From assembly GCA_017535125.1 (NCBI GenBank), contig JAFXUS010000002.1, positions 1 to 64,000 of the forward strand: a stretch of DNA of 64,000 nucleotides, written 5' to 3'. The translations under genes and the position numbers were made by a program. The DNA comes from Bacteroidales bacterium (lineage in GTDB: Bacteria; Bacteroidota; Bacteroidia; Bacteroidales; UBA932). Below the pieces are notes generated by a model, which ran no database searches, was not told the DNA's origin, and saw nothing but the letters and a program-made list of their open reading frames with translations. The first letter of the stretch is position 1. Every line of letters begins with the position of its first letter. Of the stretch, positions 50,543 through 58,493 are shown piece after piece.

Positions 50543-52069
50543 ATGAAAATATATAAAACATTAATCCTTGTTGCCCTTATTCTTCCGGTTTCCTGCCAGA
50601 AGGAGTCACCTGGCAGCACCGGCTTGCGGATGCGGGTCGAGGCCTCCCTGGCGAGCGAGACTAAGGGCAGCCTGACGACGGCCGACCTGACGGACTTCTA
50701 CCTGCAGGTCGTCTCCGACGATGCGGCCTATAGCTACCTCGAACACGCCTCGAAGGACGGCAGTGGCGTCTGGAAGACCCCTATGGCCCTTTTCTGGAAG
50801 GACGAGACCACGCCCGTCAGCTACTGCGCCGCCCGTTTCGGGTCGTATTCTTTTACGGCGGACGAATTCAAGAACGGCGTGGACCTCCAGGTCCCGGCGG
50901 ACCAGGGCACGCAGGAGCAGCTGAACGCCGCCGACCTGCTGACGATGCCCGCCGCGAGCAAGAAGTTCACCGACACCGCCGGCGGCACCCTGCCCGTCGC
51001 CCTGTCCCACGGCCTGGCGAAGGTGACCGTCACCCTCACCCTCGGGCCGAAATTCTACGACAACAACTACACCCGGGCGGAGAATCCTGTCAAGGATTTC
51101 ACCGTGTCAGGAACCAATCTCGCTTTCACCTTCCAGCCGCAGACCGGGGCCGTAAGTGCCACGGCGGACACGAAAGCGGACATCCTCGCGCTGGCAGGAG
51201 CTTTCACCCCCGGCACGGCCGAATCCAAGTCCGCCACGGCCACCTACGAGGCCATCCTGGTGCCGCAGACGCTGGCCGCGGGTGCGCTGAAGCTGACTTT
51301 CAAGGTGGGGGATTACGGCTACGAATGGAGCAATGCCGCGGCCATCACCCTGGAGACCGGCAAGACCAGCGACCTGGCCGTTAGCGTTACCACCGCTCCT
51401 CCTGTGGATCCATACAACGGCCACGCTTACGTAAATATGGGCAATGGTCTTAAGTGGGCCACCTGCAATGTTGGAGCAGAGAACCCGGAGGATTATGGCG
51501 ATTACTTCGCCTGGGGAGAGACCGCACCAAAAGCGGAATATAATTGGGGCACTTACCAATGGATGGAGGACGGACAGTCCAGTTGGAAGCGCATAACGAA
51601 GTACACATTCGCCGATAACCAGAAAGACGGAACGTGGTGGTATGACGGTGACACCTTCAAGGGAGATAAGGGAGACGGTGTAGAGCACAAAGACTTTGCG
51701 TCCTACGATTATGAAGATGACGCGGCCCGTGCCAACTGGGACGGTAACTGGCGTACTCCGACGGATGCGGAGTGGACCTGGCTGCGCGAGAACTGCACCT
51801 GGGACTGGAAGACCACCGATGACGGTTATGCCCACAACGGAATGCTCGTGACCAGCAACGTCAACGGCAACACCATCTTCCTGCCTGCCGCGGGGTGCCG
51901 GGACAATGCCAGCCTCACCAATGATGGCTCCAGCGGCTACTACTGGTCTTCCTCCCTCACCGAGGACTACTCGGGTGGCGCAAGGTACGTGTACATCTTT
52001 TCGGGTGGAGTCTACAGGAACACCTCCAGCCGCTTCTGCGGTCAGTCCGTGCGTCCCGTCAATGATTAG
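50543..52069 (+). CDS. Fimbrillin-type lipoprotein 2 with FISUMP/lectin-like C-terminus and variable region
   Basis: A 508-residue lipoprotein (lipobox ILPVSC). Residues 20-285 are a fimbrillin-like domain. From YNGHAYVNMGNGLKWATCNVG (about 292) begins a FISUMP-type C-terminal domain with the marks FAWGET, NWRTPTDAEWTWLRENC, GYYWSSSL and the terminal SVRPV. In Bacteroidetes this C-type-lectin-like fold is a known target of diversity-generating retroelements. The last 60 codons before AND-stop form the variable block 51881-52060. It probably sits on the cell surface or a fimbrial tip and binds a ligand. Confidence 0.83.
   Translation: MKIYKTLILVALILPVSCQKESPGSTGLRMRVEASLASETKGSLTTADLTDFYLQVVSDDAAYSYLEHASKDGSGVWKTPMALFWKDETTPVSYCAARFGSYSFTADEFKNGVDLQVPADQGTQEQLNAADLLTMPAASKKFTDTAGGTLPVALSHGLAKVTVTLTLGPKFYDNNYTRAENPVKDFTVSGTNLAFTFQPQTGAVSATADTKADILALAGAFTPGTAESKSATATYEAILVPQTLAAGALKLTFKVGDYGYEWSNAAAITLETGKTSDLAVSVTTAPPVDPYNGHAYVNMGNGLKWATCNVGAENPEDYGDYFAWGETAPKAEYNWGTYQWMEDGQSSWKRITKYTFADNQKDGTWWYDGDTFKGDKGDGVEHKDFASYDYEDDAARANWDGNWRTPTDAEWTWLRENCTWDWKTTDDGYAHNGMLVTSNVNGNTIFLPAAGCRDNASLTNDGSSGYYWSSSLTEDYSGGARYVYIFSGGVYRNTSSRFCGQSVRPVND
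51881..52060 (+). other. Putative DGR variable repeat 1
   Basis: A 180-bp, 60-codon block aligned without gaps to 55766-55945. Eighteen codons of NNC/NNT type differ at positions 1 or 2 while their third base agrees; most other codons are identical. The block ends TCCGTGCGTCCCGTC. Confidence 0.75.
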
Positions 52070-52074
52070 CGAAT

Positions 52075-54510
52075 ATGAGAATGAAAAAACATATACCCCT
52101 GATCGCCGCAGCCCTCCTGCTGCTGCCGGGCTGCCTCAAGGAACCCGACGCCGGCACCATCACTGTCGAGGCGACCGTCGGACCGGCCACCAAAGTGGCC
52201 TACGACGGCGCCAAGTCCAGCTTTGCCGCCGGCGACCGGATCGCCGTCTATGCCTGGACGGGCAGCGCCGCCGAGGTCCCGGCCACCCGGGTGGTGGACG
52301 GCGTGGTGAACAGCTACGACGGAAGCGCCTGGACGCCGGCTTCCCTGATGCGCTGGCGCAACGGCTTCGACGCCCACTATTTCCTGGGCGTCAGCCCGGT
52401 CCACGCCATCAGCAGTTTCACCGCCGACGCTTATCCCGTCGATCCGGCGGACTACGCTGCCTCCGACCTGCTCTTCGCCGCCAACCTGGGCGGCGTGAAG
52501 TCCGGCGACGGCGCGGTGAAGCTGGCCTTCCGGCACGCGATGGCCAAACTCAATGTCAACCTGACTTTCCGCAGCCAGTGGACGAGTACGCCGGAAGTGG
52601 GCGCCGTGACCGTCAGCGCGAAGCAGACGGCCTCCGTCAACTACCTCAGCCAGAGCGTTGGCGCCACGGGCGACGCGGCTGCCGTGTCCCTGCCGGCCCT
52701 GACGGCGAACAGCAGCTACAGCGCCATCCTGGCGCCGCAGGACGGCGTCCGGAAGATCACCGTCACCATCGCCGGCAAGGACTATGTCTATACGGCAGGG
52801 GAGGACATCCCCCTCGCGTCCGGGCAGGTGACGACGGTGAACCTGGCGGTCGGCCGGGACCAGTACGTGCTGGAACTCGCCTCCGGCATCACGATCGGCG
52901 ACTGGGTGGATGATGCGGCTCTCCCGGATGTCGAAGTGCCGTTTTTCACCAACGCTGTCAAGATACCGGCTGGGCTTGTGCTTTCTTTCCCTGATGTCGA
53001 CGGCCGGGGCGTCGAAGGAATTCGCCTGATCCCACGCTACAGAAAGGAAACGGGCGATATGGTTTCATTGACCTCCATCGCGTCCCCTGCGGAATTGTTC
53101 ACCGGGAGCGGAGGAAAAGTGTTCGACGCTGTGGGCCTGCCCCGGGGGACATCTGCCGCGCTCGTTTATGCGCAGGCGTCCGACAAGGGCACGGATCCGT
53201 TCGAAAACGGCGCGCTGAGCATTTCCGGGCTCAGCGGGACTCCGTCTCTGGATGAGATCACGTTTGCTCCGGTGCCGGTCTATACCGAAGATTCGGATGT
53301 TGAAGGGAAATTGCTCGCTATCCTGAACGCCGTGGCCGATGCCAAACCGGAAGATTATAATGTTGATGGCGACCTGATCCCGGCGTCTCTTTCCGATAAC
53401 ACGAGACCGGCGTTTAAGGAAGTGACGGAAGAGCAAGCCACGACCATTCATGCTCTTTGGAATCAGTTCTCTATGCTGAAGACATGCTCCTCTTCCGTCG
53501 TTGAACGTGCGTTATTTGAACTCTATGCTACTTTGGACGGTAATTCAACCCTTGCCGCCAAGGCGACAGTCCCGAATGCATACAAAATGGCTATTGGGAT
53601 CAGGTCGGTCATCGATCAATACTGTTCCGTCACGATTACATCTGGCGTGACGATATCCCTCACTCTGAAGGATGAATACCAGGGCTTTCCTGCCGATGTC
53701 ATGCTCCCGGCCGGCGCTGTCGGGATTGCATTTGATCCTGCGGACGGCGTATTAAAGGCAGCCTCCCGGGTTGTCGCCCGGGAAGACTTCGTCTATCCGG
53801 CGAGTCGCCAGTATTTCGCGGACAGCCCGCTGCGCGTCTCGAATACGGCCGTTCCGACCGGTATGGGAGATTGGACCTGGAATGCAGTCCTGGATGCTTT
53901 CACCGACGGTGCTTCCGTCACAAACTCCACGGTCTCGGCCGCCCAGGAAACCCCGGTCCGGCCCGGTGTCGCCCGGCTTGATGTCCAGGTGGCCGGGCTG
54001 GATCAGAATGAGGATTATCTGGATAACGAGGATGAGGCGATAAACGTCTGGGACGGCTACTCGTTGACGGCCATCCTGATCGGCGGCCAGAGAGCGGTCG
54101 GGTGGGATTTTGCACCCAAGGGAACGAAGAAGTATTCCATGTATGGCCGGATCCCCGACGGAGAGGTCTCGACCATTAAACGGGATGTCCCTTCCGCCGT
54201 GCACGCTTTCTATCTGCTGCCTTCCGGGCAGTCTGCCGTCAACGTTGCCCTGGAGTTCGTCAACAACGGAGCGTCTTTTACGGATGCAGGGAACAATCCC
54301 ATCTATCATGGATGTGCTTTCTACCTGCTGGGAACCTTGAAAACTGCTGATGGTCAGCCGCTTTTCAAGAGAGGCGGCAAGGTGACTGCCACATTCACGA
54401 TCCGGCCTGTCAGCGGTTTCAGCAAAGCGGTACAGATCCTTCCCGATCTGAATGCCACAACGGAATACGAGGGTGCTTTTACGATTACTTTGAATACGGA
54501 AGATGAATAA
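52075..54510 (+). CDS. Fimbrillin-type lipoprotein 3, long
   Basis: An 811-residue lipoprotein (signal to LLLLPGC). Residues 20-280 repeat the fimbrillin domain with ATKVAYDG, GDRIAVYAWTGSA, HYFLGVSPV and MAKLNVNLTFRSQW, very close to gene 54503. The remaining 530 residues are a different beta-rich region without motifs that I know (ends FTITLNTEDE). It may be a tip or scaffolding adhesin. The next gene begins inside its last 8 nt. An ATG at 52081 is an alternative. Confidence 0.78.
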   Translation: MRMKKHIPLIAAALLLLPGCLKEPDAGTITVEATVGPATKVAYDGAKSSFAAGDRIAVYAWTGSAAEVPATRVVDGVVNSYDGSAWTPASLMRWRNGFDAHYFLGVSPVHAISSFTADAYPVDPADYAASDLLFAANLGGVKSGDGAVKLAFRHAMAKLNVNLTFRSQWTSTPEVGAVTVSAKQTASVNYLSQSVGATGDAAAVSLPALTANSSYSAILAPQDGVRKITVTIAGKDYVYTAGEDIPLASGQVTTVNLAVGRDQYVLELASGITIGDWVDDAALPDVEVPFFTNAVKIPAGLVLSFPDVDGRGVEGIRLIPRYRKETGDMVSLTSIASPAELFTGSGGKVFDAVGLPRGTSAALVYAQASDKGTDPFENGALSISGLSGTPSLDEITFAPVPVYTEDSDVEGKLLAILNAVADAKPEDYNVDGDLIPASLSDNTRPAFKEVTEEQATTIHALWNQFSMLKTCSSSVVERALFELYATLDGNSTLAAKATVPNAYKMAIGIRSVIDQYCSVTITSGVTISLTLKDEYQGFPADVMLPAGAVGIAFDPADGVLKAASRVVAREDFVYPASRQYFADSPLRVSNTAVPTGMGDWTWNAVLDAFTDGASVTNSTVSAAQETPVRPGVARLDVQVAGLDQNEDYLDNEDEAINVWDGYSLTAILIGGQRAVGWDFAPKGTKKYSMYGRIPDGEVSTIKRDVPSAVHAFYLLPSGQSAVNVALEFVNNGASFTDAGNNPIYHGCAFYLLGTLKTADGQPLFKRGGKVTATFTIRPVSGFSKAVQILPDLNATTEYEGAFTITLNTEDE

Positions 54511-56710
54511 ATTCGCATTATACATGTTGGCAGCCGCCCTCGTGTTGGTCGCCTGCACCAAAGACCCGGCCTTCCGGGACGCCGGCGGCATCACCGTCGA
54601 GGCCAGCATCGGCCCGCTGACCAAGGTGGCCACCACCGGCGCCGCGTCCAGCTTCGAGACCGGCGATCGGATCGCCGTCTATGCCTGGACGGGCAGCGCG
54701 ACGGCGGTCCCGGCGGAGCGCGTCGTGGACGGCATCGTGAATACCCTCGGCGGCGACGGGAAGTGGACGCCTGCGTCCCAGATGCGCTGGAAAGTCGGCT
54801 CCGACGCCCATTATTTCCTGGGCGTCAGCCCGGTGCGGGCGATCAGCGATTTCACGGCGGACGCGTTCGCCCTGTCGGGCGTTTACGCCACGGACGACCT
54901 GCTGGTCGCGCGTAAGCTTGACGGCGTCAAGCCCGGCTCCGGCGCGGTGGCGCTGAGTTTCGCCCATGCGATGGCGCAGCTGACGGTAAACGTCAAGGTC
55001 CGCAACGAGTTCGGTGCATCACCCGCGGTCAGCGTCTCCGTTTCCGCGAAGAGCGGCGCCACCGTGAACTACCTCACGCAGGCCGTCACGGCCACGGGCG
55101 ATGCTTCCGCGTTGTCCCTGACGGCCGCAGCTTCCGCCCCGAGCGGCTACACGCACAGTTTCAGCGGTATCCAGGTGCCGCAAACCGGCGTCAGGACCAT
55201 CACATTGACCGTCGCCGGTAAGGAATTCGTTTATGAGGCAGCGGAGGACATCCCCTTGACGTCCGGCCACCACACCACCCTCGGGCTCGTCCTCGGCAAG
55301 GACAGGCTGGAGCTCTCCGGCGTTTCCGTCTCCGAATGGACCGCCGGAACAGCCCTCTCAGGCGGGGATGCTTCCGTCACGAAGATCAACGGCCACGAAT
55401 TCGTGGATATGGGAAATGGTCTCCTCTGGGCCACCTGCAACGTGGGTGCGGAGAATCCCTGGGATTATGGCGATTATTTTGCCTGGGGCGAAACGACAAC
55501 GAAAGCCACCTATATTTGGAGCACGTATATATGGGGTGACGGCACTACCTTCACAAAATACACCGTTGACGGCACGACCGTACTGGAAGCGGCCGACGAC
55601 GCTGCGACGGCCAACTGGGGTGGTAACTGGCGTACGCCGACGGATGCCGAGTGGACCTGGCTGCGCGAAAACTGCGACTGGGAATGGACGGGTGATTACC
55701 TTGGTGACGGCTCCAACAAGGCTGGCAGAATTGTGACCAGTCCCATCAACGGCAACCAGATCTTCCTGCCTGCCGCGGGGTTCCGGGGCGGTGCCAGCCT
55801 CTACGGTGATGGCTCCTACGGCTACTACTGGTCTTCCTCGCTCTACGAGTCCAGCTCGAATGGCGCCAGGTACGTGCTCTGCGGTTCGGGTGGAGTCGGC
55901 AGGAACTACGACAGCCGCTACTACGGCAAGTCCGTGCGTCCCGTCGTCGGCGATCCTCTCCTTCCTCCAGCCCTCGGCGACCTCTACTACAGCGACGGCA
56001 CCTGGAGTCCAACGCTCATCGAGGGCAAGACGCCCATCGGCGTGATCGCCTACCTGGACCAGCTGGACCCTTACGACGACGAGATCTCGGAGAACGGCAC
56101 TATCGTTGGTGGCTCAGCATTTGAGGGCCACGGCCTGGTGCTCTGCCTGAAGAACGCGGCGAGCCATGTCAAGTGGAGCACGGAAGAGGTCTCTAAATTC
56201 CCCGGACAGGAAGTAACAAATGTGGACGGGCTGAAGCGTAAGACAAGCGCAAGCGGTTATACCAATACTGCGACGCTGACATCGGACGCAGAGACTGCTG
56301 CCAAATATCCTGCCGCTGCGGCTGCAAGGAACTACACGGACCTGCCGGCGCCTGCCGGCTCGACGGGCTGGTTCCTGCCCAGCGCACAACAGTTGGTGAG
56401 GATACAGGAGAGCCTTGGTGGAGTGAATGTGGGCGACATCACATGGGACGGTTATTATGACACGAGCCATTCTGGCGCCGACAAATGGGAGGCTGCACTG
56501 GCCAAGGCGGGAGAAAAAGGTACGGCCTACGACAGCGTGAACGATGCCTGGCTGTGGTACTGGACAAGTTCCGAGGAAAAATACGATTTTGCCATGGCTA
56601 TGATCATTGACGCAACGGGTACTGGAATGGGCTATGGTTTCGCCTGGGAAGGTTTCCTTAAGGGCTACCAGGATGACAGAGCTCGCGTCCGTCCCGTCCT
56701 CGCCTTTTAG
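54503..56710 (+). CDS. Fimbrillin-type lipoprotein 4 with two lectin-like domains and variable region
   Basis: A 735-residue lipoprotein (lipobox LVLVAC). Residues 25-285 are a fimbrillin domain (GDRIAVYAWTGSA, HYFLGVSPV). A FISUMP-type domain follows from INGHEFVDMGNGLLWATCNVG (about 293) to SVRPVV (about 482), containing the variable block 55766-55945 (codons 422-481). A second C-terminal domain (about 490-735) has GSTGWFLPSAQQLVRIQE, WLWYWTSSE and final RVRPVLAF, a related lectin-like ending but without a partner copy to compare. A variable block placed internally is less usual than at the C-terminus. Confidence 0.83.
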   Translation: MNKFALYMLAAALVLVACTKDPAFRDAGGITVEASIGPLTKVATTGAASSFETGDRIAVYAWTGSATAVPAERVVDGIVNTLGGDGKWTPASQMRWKVGSDAHYFLGVSPVRAISDFTADAFALSGVYATDDLLVARKLDGVKPGSGAVALSFAHAMAQLTVNVKVRNEFGASPAVSVSVSAKSGATVNYLTQAVTATGDASALSLTAAASAPSGYTHSFSGIQVPQTGVRTITLTVAGKEFVYEAAEDIPLTSGHHTTLGLVLGKDRLELSGVSVSEWTAGTALSGGDASVTKINGHEFVDMGNGLLWATCNVGAENPWDYGDYFAWGETTTKATYIWSTYIWGDGTTFTKYTVDGTTVLEAADDAATANWGGNWRTPTDAEWTWLRENCDWEWTGDYLGDGSNKAGRIVTSPINGNQIFLPAAGFRGGASLYGDGSYGYYWSSSLYESSSNGARYVLCGSGGVGRNYDSRYYGKSVRPVVGDPLLPPALGDLYYSDGTWSPTLIEGKTPIGVIAYLDQLDPYDDEISENGTIVGGSAFEGHGLVLCLKNAASHVKWSTEEVSKFPGQEVTNVDGLKRKTSASGYTNTATLTSDAETAAKYPAAAAARNYTDLPAPAGSTGWFLPSAQQLVRIQESLGGVNVGDITWDGYYDTSHSGADKWEAALAKAGEKGTAYDSVNDAWLWYWTSSEEKYDFAMAMIIDATGTGMGYGFAWEGFLKGYQDDRARVRPVLAF
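55766..55945 (+). other. Putative DGR variable repeat 2
   Basis: Gapless 180-bp counterpart of 51881-52060, in the same reading phase (codons 422-481). Differences are confined almost entirely to NNY codons that would be AAY in a common template. Confidence 0.75.
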
Positions 56711-56720
56711 CCCGATACCC

Positions 56721-56750
56721 GCTACTGTGGGTGTTTTTCCCCACAGTAGC
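56721..56750. repeat. TACTGTGGG hairpin repeat, copy 2
   Basis: GCTACTGTGGG, loop TGTTTTT-like, then CCCACAGTAGC, just after the fimbrillin operon stop; likely to act as a terminator. Confidence 0.7.
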
Positions 56751-56765
56751 CGTGTTCCCGGGCAC

Positions 56766-56792
56766 TACTGTGGGGGATTTTACCCACAGTGG
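56766..56792. repeat. TACTGTGGG hairpin repeat, copy 3
   Basis: CTACTGTGGG-loop-CCCACAGTGG, 15 nt after copy 2 in the same orientation, one G-T pair in the stem. Confidence 0.65.
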
Positions 56793-56805
56793 TCGATAAA
56801 TTGAT

Positions 56806-56813
56806 TATATTTG
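56806..56813 (+). promoter_or_regulatory. -7 promoter element of the DUF6150-like gene
   Basis: TATATTTG, 20 nt before the ATG at 56834. Confidence 0.65.
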
Positions 56814-56833
56814 TAAGCAAATACTGTATTACC

Positions 56834-57172
56834 ATGAAGAAGTTATTGATTGTTTTTGCGCTGTTCCTGCTGGGTGCAGTGGCGGCGAACGCCCAGGCGG
56901 TCTATAAGACCAGCTCCAAGAGCGATGCGAACGTGAAAGTGTACGTGACCTCGACCAAGAGCGAGGCCGATCTGGTGGTGTACCAGTGCAGCTCCAAGAG
57001 CGAGGCCTCCGGCAACCAGGGATACTGGTATTTCGTCAGTTCCGCGAGCGACGCCAAGAAGAAGGTCTATTTCACCGACACCAAGTCCGACGCCGACATC
57101 GTGATTTATTATACCCGGACCAAATCCGAAGCCTGCTGGCAGAACCGCAGCAAGTCCGGAAAGATGGACTAA
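56834..57172 (+). CDS. Small secreted repeat protein (DUF6150-like)
   Basis: A 112-residue exported protein: signal peptide to ANAQ (residue 21), then six imperfect repeats of about 14 residues built on (T/S)xSKSDANVKVYVT, alternating Ser-Lys-Ser-Glu/Asp-Ala turns with short hydrophobic strands, and a final CWQNRSKSGKMD. The repeats suggest a small beta-solenoid or blade. I believe it matches DUF6150; no function is known. It overlaps the convergent CobW-type gene by 4 nt. Confidence 0.7.
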   Translation: MKKLLIVFALFLLGAVAANAQAVYKTSSKSDANVKVYVTSTKSEADLVVYQCSSKSEASGNQGYWYFVSSASDAKKKVYFTDTKSDADIVIYYTRTKSEACWQNRSKSGKMD

Positions 57173-58389
57173 GCGTCCGCTAAACAGCTATCCATCAGCA
57201 CCTCGATCGCCTCGCGGTCGAGGTGTTGTCCGATAAAGACAATCTTGTTCATCCGGTCGCCGTATTCGGGATCCCAGTCGCGGCGCAGCTTGGCGTCGCG
57301 GCGCATCATCTCCTGCAGCTCGTCGCGCGGCATCGTGGCGAACCAGTAGCCGGCGTCCTTGAGGGTTTTCTGCTTGCCTGCCGTCTCGAAGAGGTAGCAT
57401 TTGTCCGTGTCGGCGCTGAAGTAGCAGAGGCCCTTGCAGCGGATGATCTCCTTGGGCCACTTCTTCGCGACGAAGTAGTCGAACTTGTTGATGTCCAGCG
57501 CGGGACGGGAATAATAGACATAGGTCCCGATGCCGTATTCCTCGGCCTCGCCCTCGTCCTCATCATGATGGTGATGGTGGTGGTGATGCTCATGCTCGTC
57601 ATGATCGTCGTCATCATCGTCATCATCGTCATCGTCGTGGTCATTGCCCTCGATCTCGGCGATCCAGGCGGCGCTGGTGGCCACCTGGTCGAAATCGAAG
57701 AGACCCGTGTGCAGGAGCTTGTCCAGCTCGATGTCGCCGTAGTCGCAGGTCAGGATCTCCGCCTTGGGCTGCAGGGCGCGGACGATGCTCTTCACGCGCC
57801 CGAGCTCGTCGGGCGTCAGCTCGGAGGCCTTGTTGAGCAGGATGATGTTGCAGAATTCGATCTGCTCGATCACGAGGTTCTCGATGTCTTCCTCGTCGAT
57901 GTTTTCGCGCTGCAGTGCCGCTCCGCAGCCGAATTCGTCCTTCATGCGCAGGGCGTCCACGACCGTGACGATGCAGTCCAGCGTGGGGATGGCGACGCCC
58001 GGATAGGACGGGCGCGCGAGCTGCGGGTAGGAGTTGATAGTCTGCGCGATGGGCGCCGGCTCGCAGATGCCGCTCGCCTCGATGGCGATGTAGTCGAAGC
58101 GCTTCATGCGGGAGATCTCTTCCAGCTGCGCGACGAGGTCCATCTTCAGCGTGCAGCAGATGCAGCCGTTCTGCAGGGCCACGAGGCTGTCGTCCGTCTG
58201 GCCGACCACGCCGCCTTTCTCGATCAGGTCCGCGTCGATGTTCACTTCGCCGAGGTCATTGACGATCACCGCGAATTTGATTCCGCGGCGATTGGTTAAA
58301 ATGCGATTCAGGAGGGTCGTCTTGCCGCTGCCCAGATAGCCGGTGATCAGCAGTACCGGCAGGAGTTTATTTTCTAATTCGATATTCAT
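57169..58389 (-). CDS. CobW/ZNG1-type metallochaperone GTPase with His/Asp-rich loop
   Basis: A 406-residue COG0523 protein. GYLGSGKTTLLNRIL (P-loop, residues 17-24 core), CICC (metal-binding CxCC) and NKASELT (NKxD-like) are present, with a C-terminal CobW_C domain (YVYYSRPALDINKFDYF, then RWDPEYGDRMNKIVFIGQ). The linker at about residues 255-290 is made of Asp and His runs, suited to binding zinc or another metal. Members deliver zinc or cobalt to client enzymes under metal limitation. A palindromic element lies in its leader. Confidence 0.9.
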   Translation of the reverse strand: MNIELENKLLPVLLITGYLGSGKTTLLNRILTNRRGIKFAVIVNDLGEVNIDADLIEKGGVVGQTDDSLVALQNGCICCTLKMDLVAQLEEISRMKRFDYIAIEASGICEPAPIAQTINSYPQLARPSYPGVAIPTLDCIVTVVDALRMKDEFGCGAALQRENIDEEDIENLVIEQIEFCNIILLNKASELTPDELGRVKSIVRALQPKAEILTCDYGDIELDKLLHTGLFDFDQVATSAAWIAEIEGNDHDDDDDDDDDDDHDEHEHHHHHHHHDEDEGEAEEYGIGTYVYYSRPALDINKFDYFVAKKWPKEIIRCKGLCYFSADTDKCYLFETAGKQKTLKDAGYWFATMPRDELQEMMRRDAKLRRDWDPEYGDRMNKIVFIGQHLDREAIEVLMDSCLADA

Positions 58390-58397
58390 ATTCTTTC

Positions 58398-58440
58398 GTC
58401 ATCCCCGACTTGATCGGGGATCTTTTCGCAACGCGAAGAT
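58398..58440 (+). repeat. Palindromic element in the cobW-type leader
   Basis: GTCATCCCCGAC-TTGA-TCGGGGATCTT followed by a second small stem TTTTCGC-AAC-GCGAAGA, as in the alkD copy. It fills the space between the promoter-like TATCTTCG and the ATG. A degenerate further copy (GAGATTCCGGGCC...) may lie at 58453-58480. Confidence 0.75.
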
Positions 58441-58441
58441 A
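58434..58441 (-). promoter_or_regulatory. Possible -7 element of the cobW-type gene (variant)
   Basis: TATCTTCG on the minus strand, 44 nt before the ATG; part of the palindromic element's second stem. Confidence 0.35.
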
Positions 58442-58493
58442 CAATTTTTTTTGAGATTCCGGGCCGCCCGTCTGGAAGACTCCGTCCGCGGCG

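Noticed and set aside
47402..56710. Presence of a DGR reverse transcriptase or template repeat within the window
   Set aside because: I found no frame with RT motifs (such as YxDD) and no third copy of the variable block. If a DGR exists its core is elsewhere.
56890..57160. Regular short repeats in the small secreted protein, considered as a CRISPR or tandem DNA repeat
   Set aside because: The periodicity is at protein level (SKSDA-type turns); the DNA copies are diverged and have no unique spacers.
57560..57640. Repeated CATCATCGTCGT-like triplets, at first sight a microsatellite or CRISPR-like repeat
   Set aside because: They encode the His/Asp-rich metal loop of the CobW-type protein, a known feature of the family, and have no spacers.
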